Part shown: piece by piece, positions 47,222-57,327 of the stretch
Numbering within the stretch: position 1 is the stretch's first letter
How the letters are laid out: each line of letters opens with the position of its first letter
Source: Desulfuromusa kysingii
Lineage (GTDB): Bacteria; Desulfobacterota; Desulfuromonadia; Desulfuromonadales; Geopsychrobacteraceae
DNA length: 64,000 bases
Assembly (NCBI RefSeq): GCF_900107645.1
Contig: NZ_FNQN01000005.1
Coordinates: 174,193 to 238,192, forward strand
Direction: 5' to 3'
Notes under the pieces: model-generated
Database searches by the model: none
Told to the model about the DNA's origin: nothing
Seen by the model: the letters and a program-made list of their open reading frames with translations, nothing else
Program-made: the position numbers and the translations under genes

Positions 47222-47309
47222 TGGCGGATGGCCAGGGATTCGAACCCCGGGTGAGTTTCCCCACAATAGTTTTCAAGACTACCGCCTTAAGCCGCTCGGC
47301 CAGCCATCC
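47222..47309 (-). tRNA. tRNA-Ser(TGA)
   Basis: 88 nt with encoded CCA and discriminator G. The acceptor is GGATGGC/GCCATCC, the anticodon loop CTTGAAA, and a long variable arm is present. It is the first tRNA after serS, with its own promoter candidate just upstream. Confidence 0.96.
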
Positions 47310-47338
47310 GTATCTTTACCTTACCGAAAAACTTTGGG

Positions 47339-47367
47339 ACTGTAACGAAAAATATTCAAGAATGCAA
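47339..47367 (-). promoter_or_regulatory. Promoter of the tRNA cluster
   Basis: On the reverse strand TTGCAT (47362-47367), a 17-bp spacer and TACAGT (47339-47344) lie about 30 bp before tRNA-Ser(TGA). The tRNAs could thus be transcribed separately from serS. Confidence 0.5.
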
Positions 47368-47410
47368 GATAAACCTATTGAATTTTGTAAGATTTCTTGC
47401 CTCTCTGAGG

Positions 47411-48712
<1,302 letters not shown>

Positions 48713-48848
48713 TCAAAAAAAATTGATAGCATGTCTATTCTTGAAGTTCAAGGGTTGCTTTTCTCTGTGCGGGAAAAACCGTTGTGAGAAGGCCTGATCT
48801 TCTGCTCAAGCCAGTTCTTTGCGACAGATATGACCAGAAAGACCTCGG

Positions 48849-49274
48849 TTAAAGGAGTAGAACCGGGCATTTGACATTATGGAGCACATAGTTTGCGACG
48901 GACCCAAACAGGACATCACGGATTTCGCCACCTCCGGTTTTACGACCAATGACCAGTAGCTGGAACTCTTCATCATTGGCGATGTGTGGAATCACCTGAC
49001 GTGGAGCGCCAAACTCAAGGCGTAATTCAACAGTAAAACCGGTTTGGCGGAGTTTCTCAGCTAATATTTCCAGTCGGTTCCGGGCGGCTTTCTCGGCATT
49101 TTCTCTGACCATCTCAATCTGGAAGTCGGGGATCATCCGGTAAGCAAGCTGGTCATTGATGACATGTAACAAGACCAATCGAAGTGGTAACTTTTCTTTA
49201 TAGTTGATGACGTCGCTGATGGTCTGTTCCGTTGTAGGGGAATCGTTTACAGGAATTAAGATTCTTGTATTCAT
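48849..49274 (-). CDS. Universal stress protein (UspA family)
   Basis: 141 residues, a single Usp domain: RILIPVNDSP at the start, GAPRQVIPHIANDEEFQLLVIGRKTGGGEIRDVLFGSVANYVLHNVKCPVLLL at the end in separate motifs, where the GxxGS-type nucleotide loop is RKTGGG...GSVA. ATP binding is plausible. It lies 28 bp downstream of a small unknown gene, probably in the same transcript. Confidence 0.92.
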   Translation of the reverse strand: MNTRILIPVNDSPTTEQTISDVINYKEKLPLRLVLLHVINDQLAYRMIPDFQIEMVRENAEKAARNRLEILAEKLRQTGFTVELRLEFGAPRQVIPHIANDEEFQLLVIGRKTGGGEIRDVLFGSVANYVLHNVKCPVLLL

Positions 49275-49302
49275 GGAAATCCTCCTTTTGCAAAGCGGTC
49301 AA

Positions 49303-49572
49303 TCAAAGTGGAATGCGCATTTTTTTACAATAACTGCGTAAAACCATTAATGCTTGATTGATTCGTGATATCCGCATGTTTTTGGCCTTTAGTAGGAGCA
49401 CATTTTCCAGCGGTATTTGGATCTGGCGAATATCTCTCTGGACTAATGTCAGATTGGAAAGGATAATTTTTAAGTCTGCCGGAGTATATTTTTTTAATAC
49501 CGGTGGTGAAAGACTGTAAAATCCATCTGCAACATCTTGCGCCATCTTTTTGGGATTTCCTGATATTGCCAT
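49303..49572 (-). CDS. Small conserved-looking protein of unknown function
   Basis: 89 residues, helical, with a basic C-terminus (LRSYCKKMRIPL), no signal peptide and no membrane segment. GAGGAG lies upstream of the ATG. It is the first gene of a pair with the UspA gene. I do not recognize the family; the leucine/isoleucine-rich centre suggests a small regulatory or scaffold protein. Confidence 0.65.
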   Translation of the reverse strand: MAISGNPKKMAQDVADGFYSLSPPVLKKYTPADLKIILSNLTLVQRDIRQIQIPLENVLLLKAKNMRISRINQALMVLRSYCKKMRIPL

Positions 49573-49731
49573 AAATAATTCTCCTCTTTTGAATCATACA
49601 CTGCTTTGCCGCTGCTACCAATGAAAAGCCTCTTGCGTTGCCAACAACATCTATGAAACTATTTTACCAGTTTAAATGATTTGTCCTTGCAGCTACAACT
49701 GTTCCAGCATTTCAGAGAGTGAATTTGACCC

Positions 49732-50502
49732 ATGGAAAGACAAACGCGGATATTTGACCCTTCAGTCTCGCTACGTTGTCTTGGCAGCGGCGATGCCTTT
49801 GGTAGCGGTGGCCGGTTGAATAGCTGTTATCATCTGAAATCTTCTTCTGTGCAGATGCTTTTGGATTGCGGTTGCTCCAGTCTCATTGGGATGCAGCGTT
49901 GGGGGGTGATCGCCGCTGAGATTGACATGGTTGTCGTCACCCATCTCCATGGAGATCATTTTGGGGGGATCCCTTTTCTGCTATTGGAGGGGAAGTACGC
50001 CAGTCAGCGGAGCAAACCTTTGACCCTGATTGGTCCTCCGGGTTTGCAACAGCGGGTTGAGGCTACCAATGAGGCATTTTACCCAGGGACTCTGCTTAGT
50101 GAGAAGATAAACTTTCCCGTGGAGTATCAATTGTTAGATCCTCGGCAACCACGACGGGTCAATGGTGTCCAGATTGAGTGTTTTCAGGTCAAACATGGTC
50201 ACAGTCAACAAGCTTACGGATTGCGCATAACGATTGCGGGAAAGATTGTCAGTTATACGGGGGATACCGAATGGACTGAGAATCTGATCCCTCTGTCTCA
50301 GGGGAGTGATCTGTTTATTGCCGAGTGTTTTTCTTATCGCCAGAAGATCCCTTCGCATCTGGATTATCAGACGGTATTAAAAAATCGGTCCAGATTAGGG
50401 GGGAAGAAATTTGTTTTGACCCATATGGGGCCAGAAATGCTCTCGCGGTCTGATAATCTTGATCTGGATATCATCAATGATGGTGATGTCATCGAAGTTT
50501 GA
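49732..50502 (+). CDS. Metallo-beta-lactamase-fold hydrolase, RNase Z-like
   Basis: 256 residues with the zinc motif THLHGDHFGG (about 65-74), an upstream LGSGDAFGSGG glycine motif and CGCSS, a later VKHGHSQQAYGLRI, SYTGDTEWTENL and a final LTHMGPEM. The order matches the RNase Z / ElaC-like subgroup, but the tRNA-binding exosite arm is absent, so a different phosphodiester or thioester substrate is likely. It is monocistronic with a strong terminator. Confidence 0.85.
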   Translation: MERQTRIFDPSVSLRCLGSGDAFGSGGRLNSCYHLKSSSVQMLLDCGCSSLIGMQRWGVIAAEIDMVVVTHLHGDHFGGIPFLLLEGKYASQRSKPLTLIGPPGLQQRVEATNEAFYPGTLLSEKINFPVEYQLLDPRQPRRVNGVQIECFQVKHGHSQQAYGLRITIAGKIVSYTGDTEWTENLIPLSQGSDLFIAECFSYRQKIPSHLDYQTVLKNRSRLGGKKFVLTHMGPEMLSRSDNLDLDIINDGDVIEV

Positions 50503-50537
50503 GGTTCTATTTCGTTTAAAAAGAAATCATCTCCAAT

Positions 50538-50567
50538 AAAAAGGGCAGCCGATTGGCTGCCTTTTTT
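50538..50567. terminator. Terminator between MBL hydrolase and small membrane protein gene
   Basis: AAAAAGGGCAGCC-GATT-GGCTGCCTTTTTT is a perfect hairpin with T runs in both directions, serving both convergent genes. Confidence 0.92.
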
Positions 50568-50592
50568 GTTAAACGGAGGATGGGTGAAGATT

Positions 50593-50814
50593 TCAGTTCT
50601 TAGCCGCTGCGGTCTTGCGTGATCCTTGTACTGCAGCTTTGGTCATGCCGAACAGGGTCAATACTGCGGGAACCAGTTGGGCGACGATGAGCAAGGCACA
50701 GAATCCGACAAACAGTAGAACCAAGATGCCACTGTTATAGGTCTGGGTGGTGTCCACAGCGAAGGCAGGGATGGCGAACAGGATCATGCTCAGGGTGGCG
50801 ATAATAGCTTTCAT
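50593..50814 (-). CDS. Small membrane protein, paralogue 1 of a tandem pair
   Basis: 73 residues. A signal-like N-terminus (IIATLSMILFAIPAFA) and one strong membrane helix (ILVLLFVGFCALLIVAQLVPAVLTL) end in a short basic tail (GSRKTAAAKN). It shares FVGFxALxIxxQLVPAxxxLxGxxKxxxxxxRK with the next gene upstream. GGAGA lies before the ATG. The function is unknown. Confidence 0.75.
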   Translation of the reverse strand: MKAIIATLSMILFAIPAFAVDTTQTYNSGILVLLFVGFCALLIVAQLVPAVLTLFGMTKAAVQGSRKTAAAKN

Positions 50815-50873
50815 GATGGTCTCCTTTAAATTGTTGGGTAAATTATGTTTCTATATTTGTTGCGTTTGTTGTT

Positions 50874-51098
50874 TTAGTGATTTGTCACTTGTTTGCGATC
50901 ACGGCCAAACAATCCTTTGAGGGTCCCGACCAACATGATCGTCGCAGGGACCAGTTGGCAGATAATGATCAGAGCAAAGAAGCCGACAAACAAAGAGATG
51001 AGTAATCCAGCACTACCGCCAGTGGTGTTTCCTGCCGCAAAAGCCGAAGAAGAAAAAGTGATCAGGGCGATTAAGGTATTGCGTAATGTGTTTTTCAT
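50874..51098 (-). CDS. Small membrane protein, paralogue 2 of a tandem pair
   Basis: 74 residues from ATG 51098, chosen for GGAGG six bases upstream (an ATG at 51110 lacks a site). A signal-like segment ending AFA-AG is followed by LLISLFVGFFALIIICQLVPATIMLVG and a basic tail (GRDRK). It is clearly a duplicate of its neighbour, 59 bp apart. Tandem small membrane proteins of this kind may form hetero-oligomers; no family name is known to me. Confidence 0.75.
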   Translation of the reverse strand: MKNTLRNTLIALITFSSSAFAAGNTTGGSAGLLISLFVGFFALIIICQLVPATIMLVGTLKGLFGRDRKQVTNH

Positions 51099-51110
51099 GG
51101 CGTCCTCCAT

Positions 51111-51431
51111 CTCTTATGTTTGGTTGCTTTTTGTTTTGCTAATGACCAGATATATAGCAGTGAACGTGCCAAGTTTAAAAAAATAAAAGTTGAACCAAGC
51201 TAAAGTATTGAAAATAAAGAAGGATTTATCGGTCACAATAATAATGATCCATGTCAGGCAGCATATCCATCTGTATGTAGAAGATATACAATTAAGCAGA
51301 TAAAAACAGGGCTTTAAAAATCATTGAGGGTTGCAACTATCTGGATTTAAAGATTTTGTTGCGGGTATATAAAATGTATATATTTCGTTTTTTTAAATAT
51401 TTTATTTATTGACAGATGGCAGAAGAAAAAA
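51111..51431. other. AT-rich non-coding stretch
   Basis: No convincing ORF or RNA gene is seen. It holds the promoter of the twin small-protein genes and the end of the permease operon. No clear terminator hairpin is visible. Confidence 0.4.
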
Positions 51432-51938
51432 TTAAAGCTTTTGCTTTCTTTCCATGATTGCTTCAATCAGTAAACCTGTGGGAATTGCCAGGGCGATGGT
51501 AATCAGAGCTCGTCCAAGGGTAAATGGCCAGCCAAGAAATTCCACTTCAATGGGCACCATTTGTAGTTTAATCGTGTAGCTGGTGAGAACGATGGTTACA
51601 ACCGCCCACCGTGCTCCACGTTTTTGAATCTCCATGAGCAGGGGGAAGATAATGTAGGCGGGACCGACGAGCAGAGTGCCACATAACACTGCAATCACCA
51701 GGCTCTTTATCCCTCCCTCCCGACCCAGCGAACTGACAATAAATTCCTTGCTGATCCACACCTGGAGCAAGCCGACCAGACTGAACACAGCAGTGATTAA
51801 CAGCAGTACAGAAGAAAAAGTTGTGGCCGCTGAGGCAAAGGCCTTAGCTGCTCGCTCTGGCGTTATCAAGAAGGTGGAAGCATAGGCAATGAGGGTTAAA
51901 GAGAACAGCCATTGGGTGCGTAGGAATCTGACGATCAT
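51432..51938 (-). CDS. Half-size permease, second subunit of a split pair
   Basis: 168 residues with about four membrane helices. The segment LCGTLLVGPAYIIFPLLMEIQKRGARW aligns with GAISIGPPLAAYPLAETLLKAGAWP of the preceding gene, so the two are homologous halves. Together they resemble the two repeats of ArsP_1/DUF318 permeases normally carried on one chain. Start and stop overlap the other half by four bases (ATGA). The substrate is unknown. Confidence 0.75.
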   Translation of the reverse strand: MIVRFLRTQWLFSLTLIAYASTFLITPERAAKAFASAATTFSSVLLLITAVFSLVGLLQVWISKEFIVSSLGREGGIKSLVIAVLCGTLLVGPAYIIFPLLMEIQKRGARWAVVTIVLTSYTIKLQMVPIEVEFLGWPFTLGRALITIALAIPTGLLIEAIMERKQKL

Positions 51939-52417
51939 AGCAGTAACCCGAGGATGGTCCCGGAGAGAATGGCGGTAATAAAGCTGATACCGTTGCGGAG
52001 CAGAGCAAAGCGGGGGCCAAAGGTCGTGGCTTCAAACGGCAACGTGATGATGCCGATGGCAGTCCAGCTGAAAATAAATGTTGCAATCGCTGGGGGCCAA
52101 GCCCCCGCTTTGAGGAGCGTCTCTGCTAGAGGGTAAGCAGCCAAAGGGGGGCCGATGGAGATGGCTCCAGCGAATGCGCTTATCAGTAAAGACCCAGCTC
52201 CACTTGATTTTCCGAGAAAACGGGTAATCAATTCGGGAGGGACAAACTCCTGAAACAATCCGACCAGACCAAAAATAGCCATGAGGAAGGGGAGCATTTT
52301 CAGCAACGACTTCCACGAGACCCGAAGCGACTGTAGGACTTTGGAACGATCGACCGGCCACAAAAAAAGATAACAGCAGGTGATTGCAAAGAGATAAATG
52401 AGTCCTACAGAAGCCAT
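51935..52417 (-). CDS. Half-size permease, first subunit of a split pair
   Basis: 160 residues with four to five membrane helices. The GPPLAAYPLAE motif sits in a re-entrant-like segment and matches the ArsP_1/DUF318 permease repeat. It is translated just ahead of its homologous partner, which it probably pairs with in the inner membrane. The 2-hydroxyacid dehydrogenase gene lies 6 bp upstream on the same strand. Confidence 0.75.
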   Translation of the reverse strand: MASVGLIYLFAITCCYLFLWPVDRSKVLQSLRVSWKSLLKMLPFLMAIFGLVGLFQEFVPPELITRFLGKSSGAGSLLISAFAGAISIGPPLAAYPLAETLLKAGAWPPAIATFIFSWTAIGIITLPFEATTFGPRFALLRNGISFITAILSGTILGLLL

Positions 52418-52423
52418 AAAAGG

Positions 52424-53380
52424 TCAGATCACCTGATTTTGTGGTGAACCATTTTGGAACGCTGCAATGTTTGCGACCACAACTGCAAGGAGCCTTTTCC
52501 GGGCTTCAGTTGTTGCCCAGGCGATGTGCGGAGTGATGATACAATTGGGTGCGGATAACAATGGGTTATCTTCATCCGGTGGTTCCTGAGAGAGAACGTC
52601 TGTTGCGTATCCTCCCAGATATCCCTCTTCAAGCGCTTCGGCGACAGCGTCTTCATTGATGAGTTGCCCGCGTCCTGTGTTTATCAGGAGCGCTCCCTGT
52701 TTGACCCGAGCCAGACGCGCAGTATTGACGAGATTTTCGGTTGTCTCTGTCAGCGGGCAATTCAGGCTGATAACGTCTGATTCTGAAAATAATCTGTCGA
52801 TGTCGGTAAATTCAAATTCTGTTTCGTGAGCGTATTTTTCCGGATGGGCCGTTTGCACTAAAACCTGCATTCCAAAAGCTTTGGCTATCCGTGAGACATG
52901 TTGACCAATCTGACCAAAACCAACGACACCAAGGGTTTTGCCCTCGAGTTCAATCAGGGGGAAATCTCTAAAGCTGAAATCAGCGCAGGTGGTCCAATCC
53001 CCTTGCTTGACTCTGTGGGCATGGTGGCCGACTTGCTGGGTCATTTCCAGCAACAAGGCAAAAACCATCTGCGCAACCGATCCGGTGCTGTATCCGGGAA
53101 CGTTGGTGACGACAATATTGTGTTCTTTTGCCGCTTCCAGATCGACAATATTGACCCCGGTTGCAAGGACACCAATATATTGCAATTTTGGCAGTAGGCT
53201 TAATGTTTCCGCAGAAAGCACGGTTTTGTTGGTCAGGACAATCTCTGCATCATGAGCTTTTTCAACAATTTGATCGACGGGGGTGCGGGGATGGATAACA
53301 CAAGAGCCCAGAGCTTTTAATGGTGCCCAATCAAGATCCCCCGAATTGAGGGTGTAACCATCTAGAACGACAATTTTCAT
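52424..53380 (-). CDS. D-isomer-specific 2-hydroxyacid dehydrogenase
   Basis: 318 residues from ATG 53380 (AAGGA six bases upstream). The catalytic domain flanks a Rossmann domain with GVVGFGQIGQHVSRIAKAFG. The active-site triad is visible as the Arg of NTGRGQLINE, the Glu of DVLSQEPP and the His of ITPHIAWAT. It is nearest glycerate/hydroxypyruvate dehydrogenases. A link to the glycerate-based solute genes 1-4 kb away is possible but unproven. It lies 2 bp after the diguanylate cyclase stop. Confidence 0.9.
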   Translation of the reverse strand: MKIVVLDGYTLNSGDLDWAPLKALGSCVIHPRTPVDQIVEKAHDAEIVLTNKTVLSAETLSLLPKLQYIGVLATGVNIVDLEAAKEHNIVVTNVPGYSTGSVAQMVFALLLEMTQQVGHHAHRVKQGDWTTCADFSFRDFPLIELEGKTLGVVGFGQIGQHVSRIAKAFGMQVLVQTAHPEKYAHETEFEFTDIDRLFSESDVISLNCPLTETTENLVNTARLARVKQGALLINTGRGQLINEDAVAEALEEGYLGGYATDVLSQEPPDEDNPLLSAPNCIITPHIAWATTEARKRLLAVVVANIAAFQNGSPQNQVI

Positions 53381-53382
53381 GA

Positions 53383-54090
53383 TCAATCCTTTTTTGTCAT
53401 GCCACTACCGAATAATTCAGATAGTGTTTGTTTTTCTTCTTTGGAGACAATATTGATACTTGGCGGTTTCGCGTGACAGACGCAATTACGACCGTTTTCC
53501 TTGGCTTGATAGAGATATTCATCGGCCTGTTTTACTAACTCTGCAACTGAGATATTCTCCTGTTCTCTGTAGGTTGCGATTCCCAGACTCACCGTTAGCT
53601 TTAACGATTTACCGGCAACATCCAGAGGCGTATTTTCAATCACCTGTCTGATCCGCTCAGCGACAGGGATACTTGCTGTCAATGTCGTATCCGGGAGAAT
53701 GATTGCAAATTCCTCTCCGCCATAACGACAGGGGATGTCCAATTTGCGCACAGTTTTCTGTAACAGAGTGGTCAGATGGATAAGCGCCTGATTACCAACT
53801 TCGTGACCCCATTGATCATTCACTTTTTTGAAGAAGTCAATATCCAACATTACCAGAGATGTGGGTTGGCCGCTACGCAGGGTGCGTTCAATTTCTTGCT
53901 CAAGAGCCTGAATGAAAGAGCGGTAGTTGCCAATGCCGGTGAGGGGGTCGGTTTTTACCAGGTCAGACAGCGTCGATAAGTTCCGGCGTAATTCAGCGAC
54001 TTCAAGGGCTATGGGACAGTCAGTAACACCCACAGGGCAGGTTAGGGTTGATGAGGCCGGTGCATGTGAATCGTCCGAGTTGACAGTCAT
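53383..54090 (-). CDS. Diguanylate cyclase (GGDEF domain)
   Basis: 235 residues. A short N-terminus with a CPVGVTDCP cysteine pair is followed by one GGDEF domain (about 50-205): DPLTGIGNYRSF, DIDFFKKVNDQWGHEVGNQAL and the active-site RYGGEEFAIILP. The I-site RxxD is not obvious. It makes cyclic di-GMP. No sensory or membrane domain is present, so activity may depend on the N-terminal segment. Confidence 0.93.
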   Translation of the reverse strand: MTVNSDDSHAPASSTLTCPVGVTDCPIALEVAELRRNLSTLSDLVKTDPLTGIGNYRSFIQALEQEIERTLRSGQPTSLVMLDIDFFKKVNDQWGHEVGNQALIHLTTLLQKTVRKLDIPCRYGGEEFAIILPDTTLTASIPVAERIRQVIENTPLDVAGKSLKLTVSLGIATYREQENISVAELVKQADEYLYQAKENGRNCVCHAKPPSINIVSKEEKQTLSELFGSGMTKKD

Positions 54091-54258
54091 GTTGCTTTTA
54101 TAAGCAAATATTTAGTAGGGATCAATTGATATTTTGTATTTTCCCGATTCTGGTGGCCCCCCTTCTTGTATTTAATCAGCGGCCCTTCAGTGGTATCATC
54201 CTTGGCTTGCAACCTGCATGGATGTGACTTCAGATCGTCAGTCGAAAGGGGTTGCGAG

Positions 54259-56007
54259 ATGACAGGTGCTGAGATGCTGGAGCGTTTTCAACGGCAGGGA
54301 TCCGAACGTTTAGCACGGATATATCCCGATGAACAGGTAAAAGACCTTCTGGATCAGATAGTTGCAGAGTTGCAAAGTTTTTCAGATACAGCAGCAACAG
54401 AGCCGATCAACCGGCTTTGGAGTGAGCAGGATCTGATCTTGATCAGCTATGGTGATTCAATCTGTGCTGCAGGTCTGGCGCCGGTCCAAGTATTATGCTC
54501 ATTTCTTGAGCAGCATCTGTCGGGAATCGTCAATACTGTCCACCTGTTGCCCTTCTTTCCTTACAGTTCCGACGATGGTTTTGCGGTGGTCGATTATCAA
54601 TCTGTCAACCCGAGGTTGGGTGATTGGGGTGAAATTGCTGCAATCAACCGTAATTTCGATTTGATGGTTGATCTGGTGATCAACCATGTCTCCAGCCAAC
54701 ATCGCTGGTTTCAAGAATATCTACACGATGAAGCACCGGGGAAGAACTACTTTATCACCCCGCCTAAGGATGCTGACTTGAGTCATGTGGTCAGACCGCG
54801 CCAATCCCCATTGCTGACAGAGGTTGAAACCAATCGTGGCTCTGCCAAGGTATGGACGACCTTCAGCGCCGACCAAGTAGACACCAATTTTTCCAACCCG
54901 GATGTTCTGCTCGAATATATAAAAGTCCTGCTTTTTTACCTGAGTCAAGGGGCACGATTTATCCGTCTCGATGCGGTCGCTTTTCTCTGGAAGGAGTGGG
55001 GGACCAGCTGTCTTAACCTTCCGCAAACTCACGAAATCGTGAAGTTGCTACGCAATATTATCGAAACCGTTGCGCCGAAAAGTGTGTTGTTGACCGAAAC
55101 GAATCTGCCGCACCAGCAAAATCTCAGTTATTTTGGCGACAGTAATGAAGCCCATATGGTTTACCAGTTCAGTTTATCTCCTTTGTTGTTGCATGGACTG
55201 TATCGCGGCACCAGCCTGTATTTATGTGAATGGGCCCGAAGTCGTTGCAATGCTCCGCCGGGGTGTACCTTTCTGAACTTTACCGCGTCCCATGATGGGG
55301 TCGGTTTGCGACCGCTGGAAGGGCTTTTGCCTCAGGGGGAGATTGACCTCTTGTTGCATGGGATGGAGAAGTTCGGGGGGCTGGTCAGTTACAAGGCCAA
55401 TGACGATGGCAGCAGGAGTCCCTATGAGATTAACATCGGCTATTTTGATGCTTTAAAAGGGACCTGGCTGGGGGATGACTGCTGGCAGTTGGCTAGATTT
55501 CTTCTTGCCCAAACGTTGATGATCGGCTTGCGCGGCATTCCGGCGTTGTATCTCCACAGCCTGCTGGCAACGCCCAATGATCACGATGGGGTGGCGCAGA
55601 GCGGCCGAGCCCGGAGTATTAACCGACACCGTTGGCAGCAGCAGGAATTGGAGGAGCTGCTTGACGATCAACAGTCAAACCAGGCAAAAGTCTTTTTCGA
55701 ACTCCGGAGGCGTCTGCAAATTCGCCGACAACAGCCTGCTTTTCACCCTGATGGTCGTCAGGAGATATTGCACTTGGGTGAGTATCTGTTTGGCTTCTGG
55801 CGCTTTAGCCCGGATGGTAAGCAGAAGCTTTTCGCCGTCCATAACCTGACTGAGCAACCGCGCAACCTATATGTTGATGGTGCCCTTGATGGACAGTTTA
55901 ATGGCCGCTGGGTGGGATTGTTGACGGGAGAAATTGTCACCAGTGAGCGGGCAGTGATTGAACTCCCTCCCTACCATGTTCTCTGGTTGGCACAACAACA
56001 AGAGTAG
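54259..56007 (+). CDS. GH13_18 glycoside phosphorylase, probably glucosylglycerate phosphorylase
   Basis: 582 residues from ATG 54259 (AAAGGGG upstream). An (alpha/beta)8 GH13 enzyme: DLVINHVSSQHRWF (region I), FIRLDAVAFLWKEWG with the nucleophile Asp (region II), LLTETN with the acid/base Glu (III) and FTASHDGVG (IV). The pattern is that of sucrose-phosphorylase-type enzymes. A glucosyl-3-phosphoglycerate synthase and phosphatase lie opposite, so reversible phosphorolysis of glucosylglycerate is the most likely reaction. Confidence 0.82.
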   Translation: MTGAEMLERFQRQGSERLARIYPDEQVKDLLDQIVAELQSFSDTAATEPINRLWSEQDLILISYGDSICAAGLAPVQVLCSFLEQHLSGIVNTVHLLPFFPYSSDDGFAVVDYQSVNPRLGDWGEIAAINRNFDLMVDLVINHVSSQHRWFQEYLHDEAPGKNYFITPPKDADLSHVVRPRQSPLLTEVETNRGSAKVWTTFSADQVDTNFSNPDVLLEYIKVLLFYLSQGARFIRLDAVAFLWKEWGTSCLNLPQTHEIVKLLRNIIETVAPKSVLLTETNLPHQQNLSYFGDSNEAHMVYQFSLSPLLLHGLYRGTSLYLCEWARSRCNAPPGCTFLNFTASHDGVGLRPLEGLLPQGEIDLLLHGMEKFGGLVSYKANDDGSRSPYEINIGYFDALKGTWLGDDCWQLARFLLAQTLMIGLRGIPALYLHSLLATPNDHDGVAQSGRARSINRHRWQQQELEELLDDQQSNQAKVFFELRRRLQIRRQQPAFHPDGRQEILHLGEYLFGFWRFSPDGKQKLFAVHNLTEQPRNLYVDGALDGQFNGRWVGLLTGEIVTSERAVIELPPYHVLWLAQQQE

Positions 56008-56064
56008 GGTGTGAACGCCTTGTCGTTATACAGCGTCAAGGCCGATGTGGAGCGATTTGGAGAC

Positions 56065-56099
56065 ATAGCCCGGTGGCGATGAGGCTTCGACCGGGCTAT
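56065..56099. terminator. Bidirectional hairpin between phosphorylase and gpgS
   Basis: ATAGCCCGGT and ACCGGGCTAT form a 10-bp stem with a 15-nt loop, followed by TGTTT on the right. It separates the convergent solute genes. Confidence 0.75.
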
Positions 56100-56112
56100 T
56101 GTTTAACGATCA

Positions 56113-57324
56113 TTATTTATTATCTGCTTCAACCGCCTCATAAATATGGTCAAGGATGTCTGGAATGGCGCTGATCACCCGGTTCCATGTCGGCATATTG
56201 GGGGTTTCCATTGGGTTTTGCAGGTAAAATTCTCCGGCGCGCATAATGTTTTCTGCAAATAGCTCAACAGCCTTTTCCTCCTTGTGGCGGTCAATCGATA
56301 GGCCGTTCATCTGTGCATCATTGTAGAAGCGTTCAACAAAGTCGAGGGCCTCGCGGAAGTATGTTGCCTTAATGGTCCGGAAAGTTTCCGGAGTGAAGAC
56401 CATCCCCTGGGTTGCCAATTTGCGGATGACCGCCTTGGTAATGTCAGTGCTCATGCGTGACAATCCCCCTTGTGGGTTATCGGCGGACATCTCCTGATGT
56501 TTATGATCGTAGGTGTCGGCGATATCGACCTGACAGACGCGAGTTGTGGTGTAGTTACGGTACATCTCTGAAAGTATCCCGATCTCCAGACCCCAGTCAC
56601 TGGGAATGCGCAGATCATTCAAGACATCGACCTGCATGGAAAACTCACCGGCCAGGGCATAACGGAAACTGTCAAGGTATTCGAGATAGTCAGTGTGACC
56701 GACAACCTTCTGCAATGAACGCAGCAGCGGGGTGACCAGAAGGCGGCAGACGCGGCCATTGAGGCTCTCATTGGCGATACGGGAATAGAAACCTTTACAG
56801 AACTGATAATTGAAGGCGGGGTTGGCCACCGGATAGATCAGTCGTGCGAGCATGTTCCGTTTGTAGGTGACGATATCACAATCGTGCAGCGCCACTGCCC
56901 GGCTGCGACCGGAAGCGAGGACGTAACCGAAGCAGTACCAGACATTGCGCCCCTTGCCCATTTCTGTCGGCGCCAGACCTTTGTCGGCCAACATTTTGTC
57001 GACCTCACGCAGGCGCGGACCATCGTTCCAGAGGATTCTGTGTTCCTGTGGGAGTCTGCCAAAATAGTCTTTGGCGTAGTTGAACTGGCTTGCGTCAGCG
57101 CGATCCAGTCCGATAACGATTTCACGTAAATATTTGGCACTCTTCAGATCATCCAGAATCGGCCCCAGAGCCGGGCCCTCCAATTCGGAATAGAGCGAAG
57201 GCAGCACCAGACTCATGGGGCGGCGGCTAGAAAATTTAAGCAGATCACTTTCCAGGTCTTCTGTCGATCGATTGGTCAAGTTGTGTAAGGTGGTAATGAC
57301 ACCATTCTGGAAAAAATCAGCCAT
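56113..57324 (-). CDS. gpgS: Glucosyl-3-phosphoglycerate synthase
   Basis: 403 residues of the GT81 type. The sugar-nucleotide site is SLVLPSLYSELEG with GKGRNVW, a DxD-like motif appears in LHDCDIVTY, and ALAGEFSMQVDVLNDLRIPSDWGLEIGIL matches the acceptor region. It joins glucose from a nucleotide sugar to 3-phosphoglycerate. It lies 3 bp downstream of the phosphatase gene; together they make glucosylglycerate, a compatible solute. Confidence 0.88.
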   Translation of the reverse strand: MADFFQNGVITTLHNLTNRSTEDLESDLLKFSSRRPMSLVLPSLYSELEGPALGPILDDLKSAKYLREIVIGLDRADASQFNYAKDYFGRLPQEHRILWNDGPRLREVDKMLADKGLAPTEMGKGRNVWYCFGYVLASGRSRAVALHDCDIVTYKRNMLARLIYPVANPAFNYQFCKGFYSRIANESLNGRVCRLLVTPLLRSLQKVVGHTDYLEYLDSFRYALAGEFSMQVDVLNDLRIPSDWGLEIGILSEMYRNYTTTRVCQVDIADTYDHKHQEMSADNPQGGLSRMSTDITKAVIRKLATQGMVFTPETFRTIKATYFREALDFVERFYNDAQMNGLSIDRHKEEKAVELFAENIMRAGEFYLQNPMETPNMPTWNRVISAIPDILDHIYEAVEADNK

Positions 57325-57327
57325 AAA

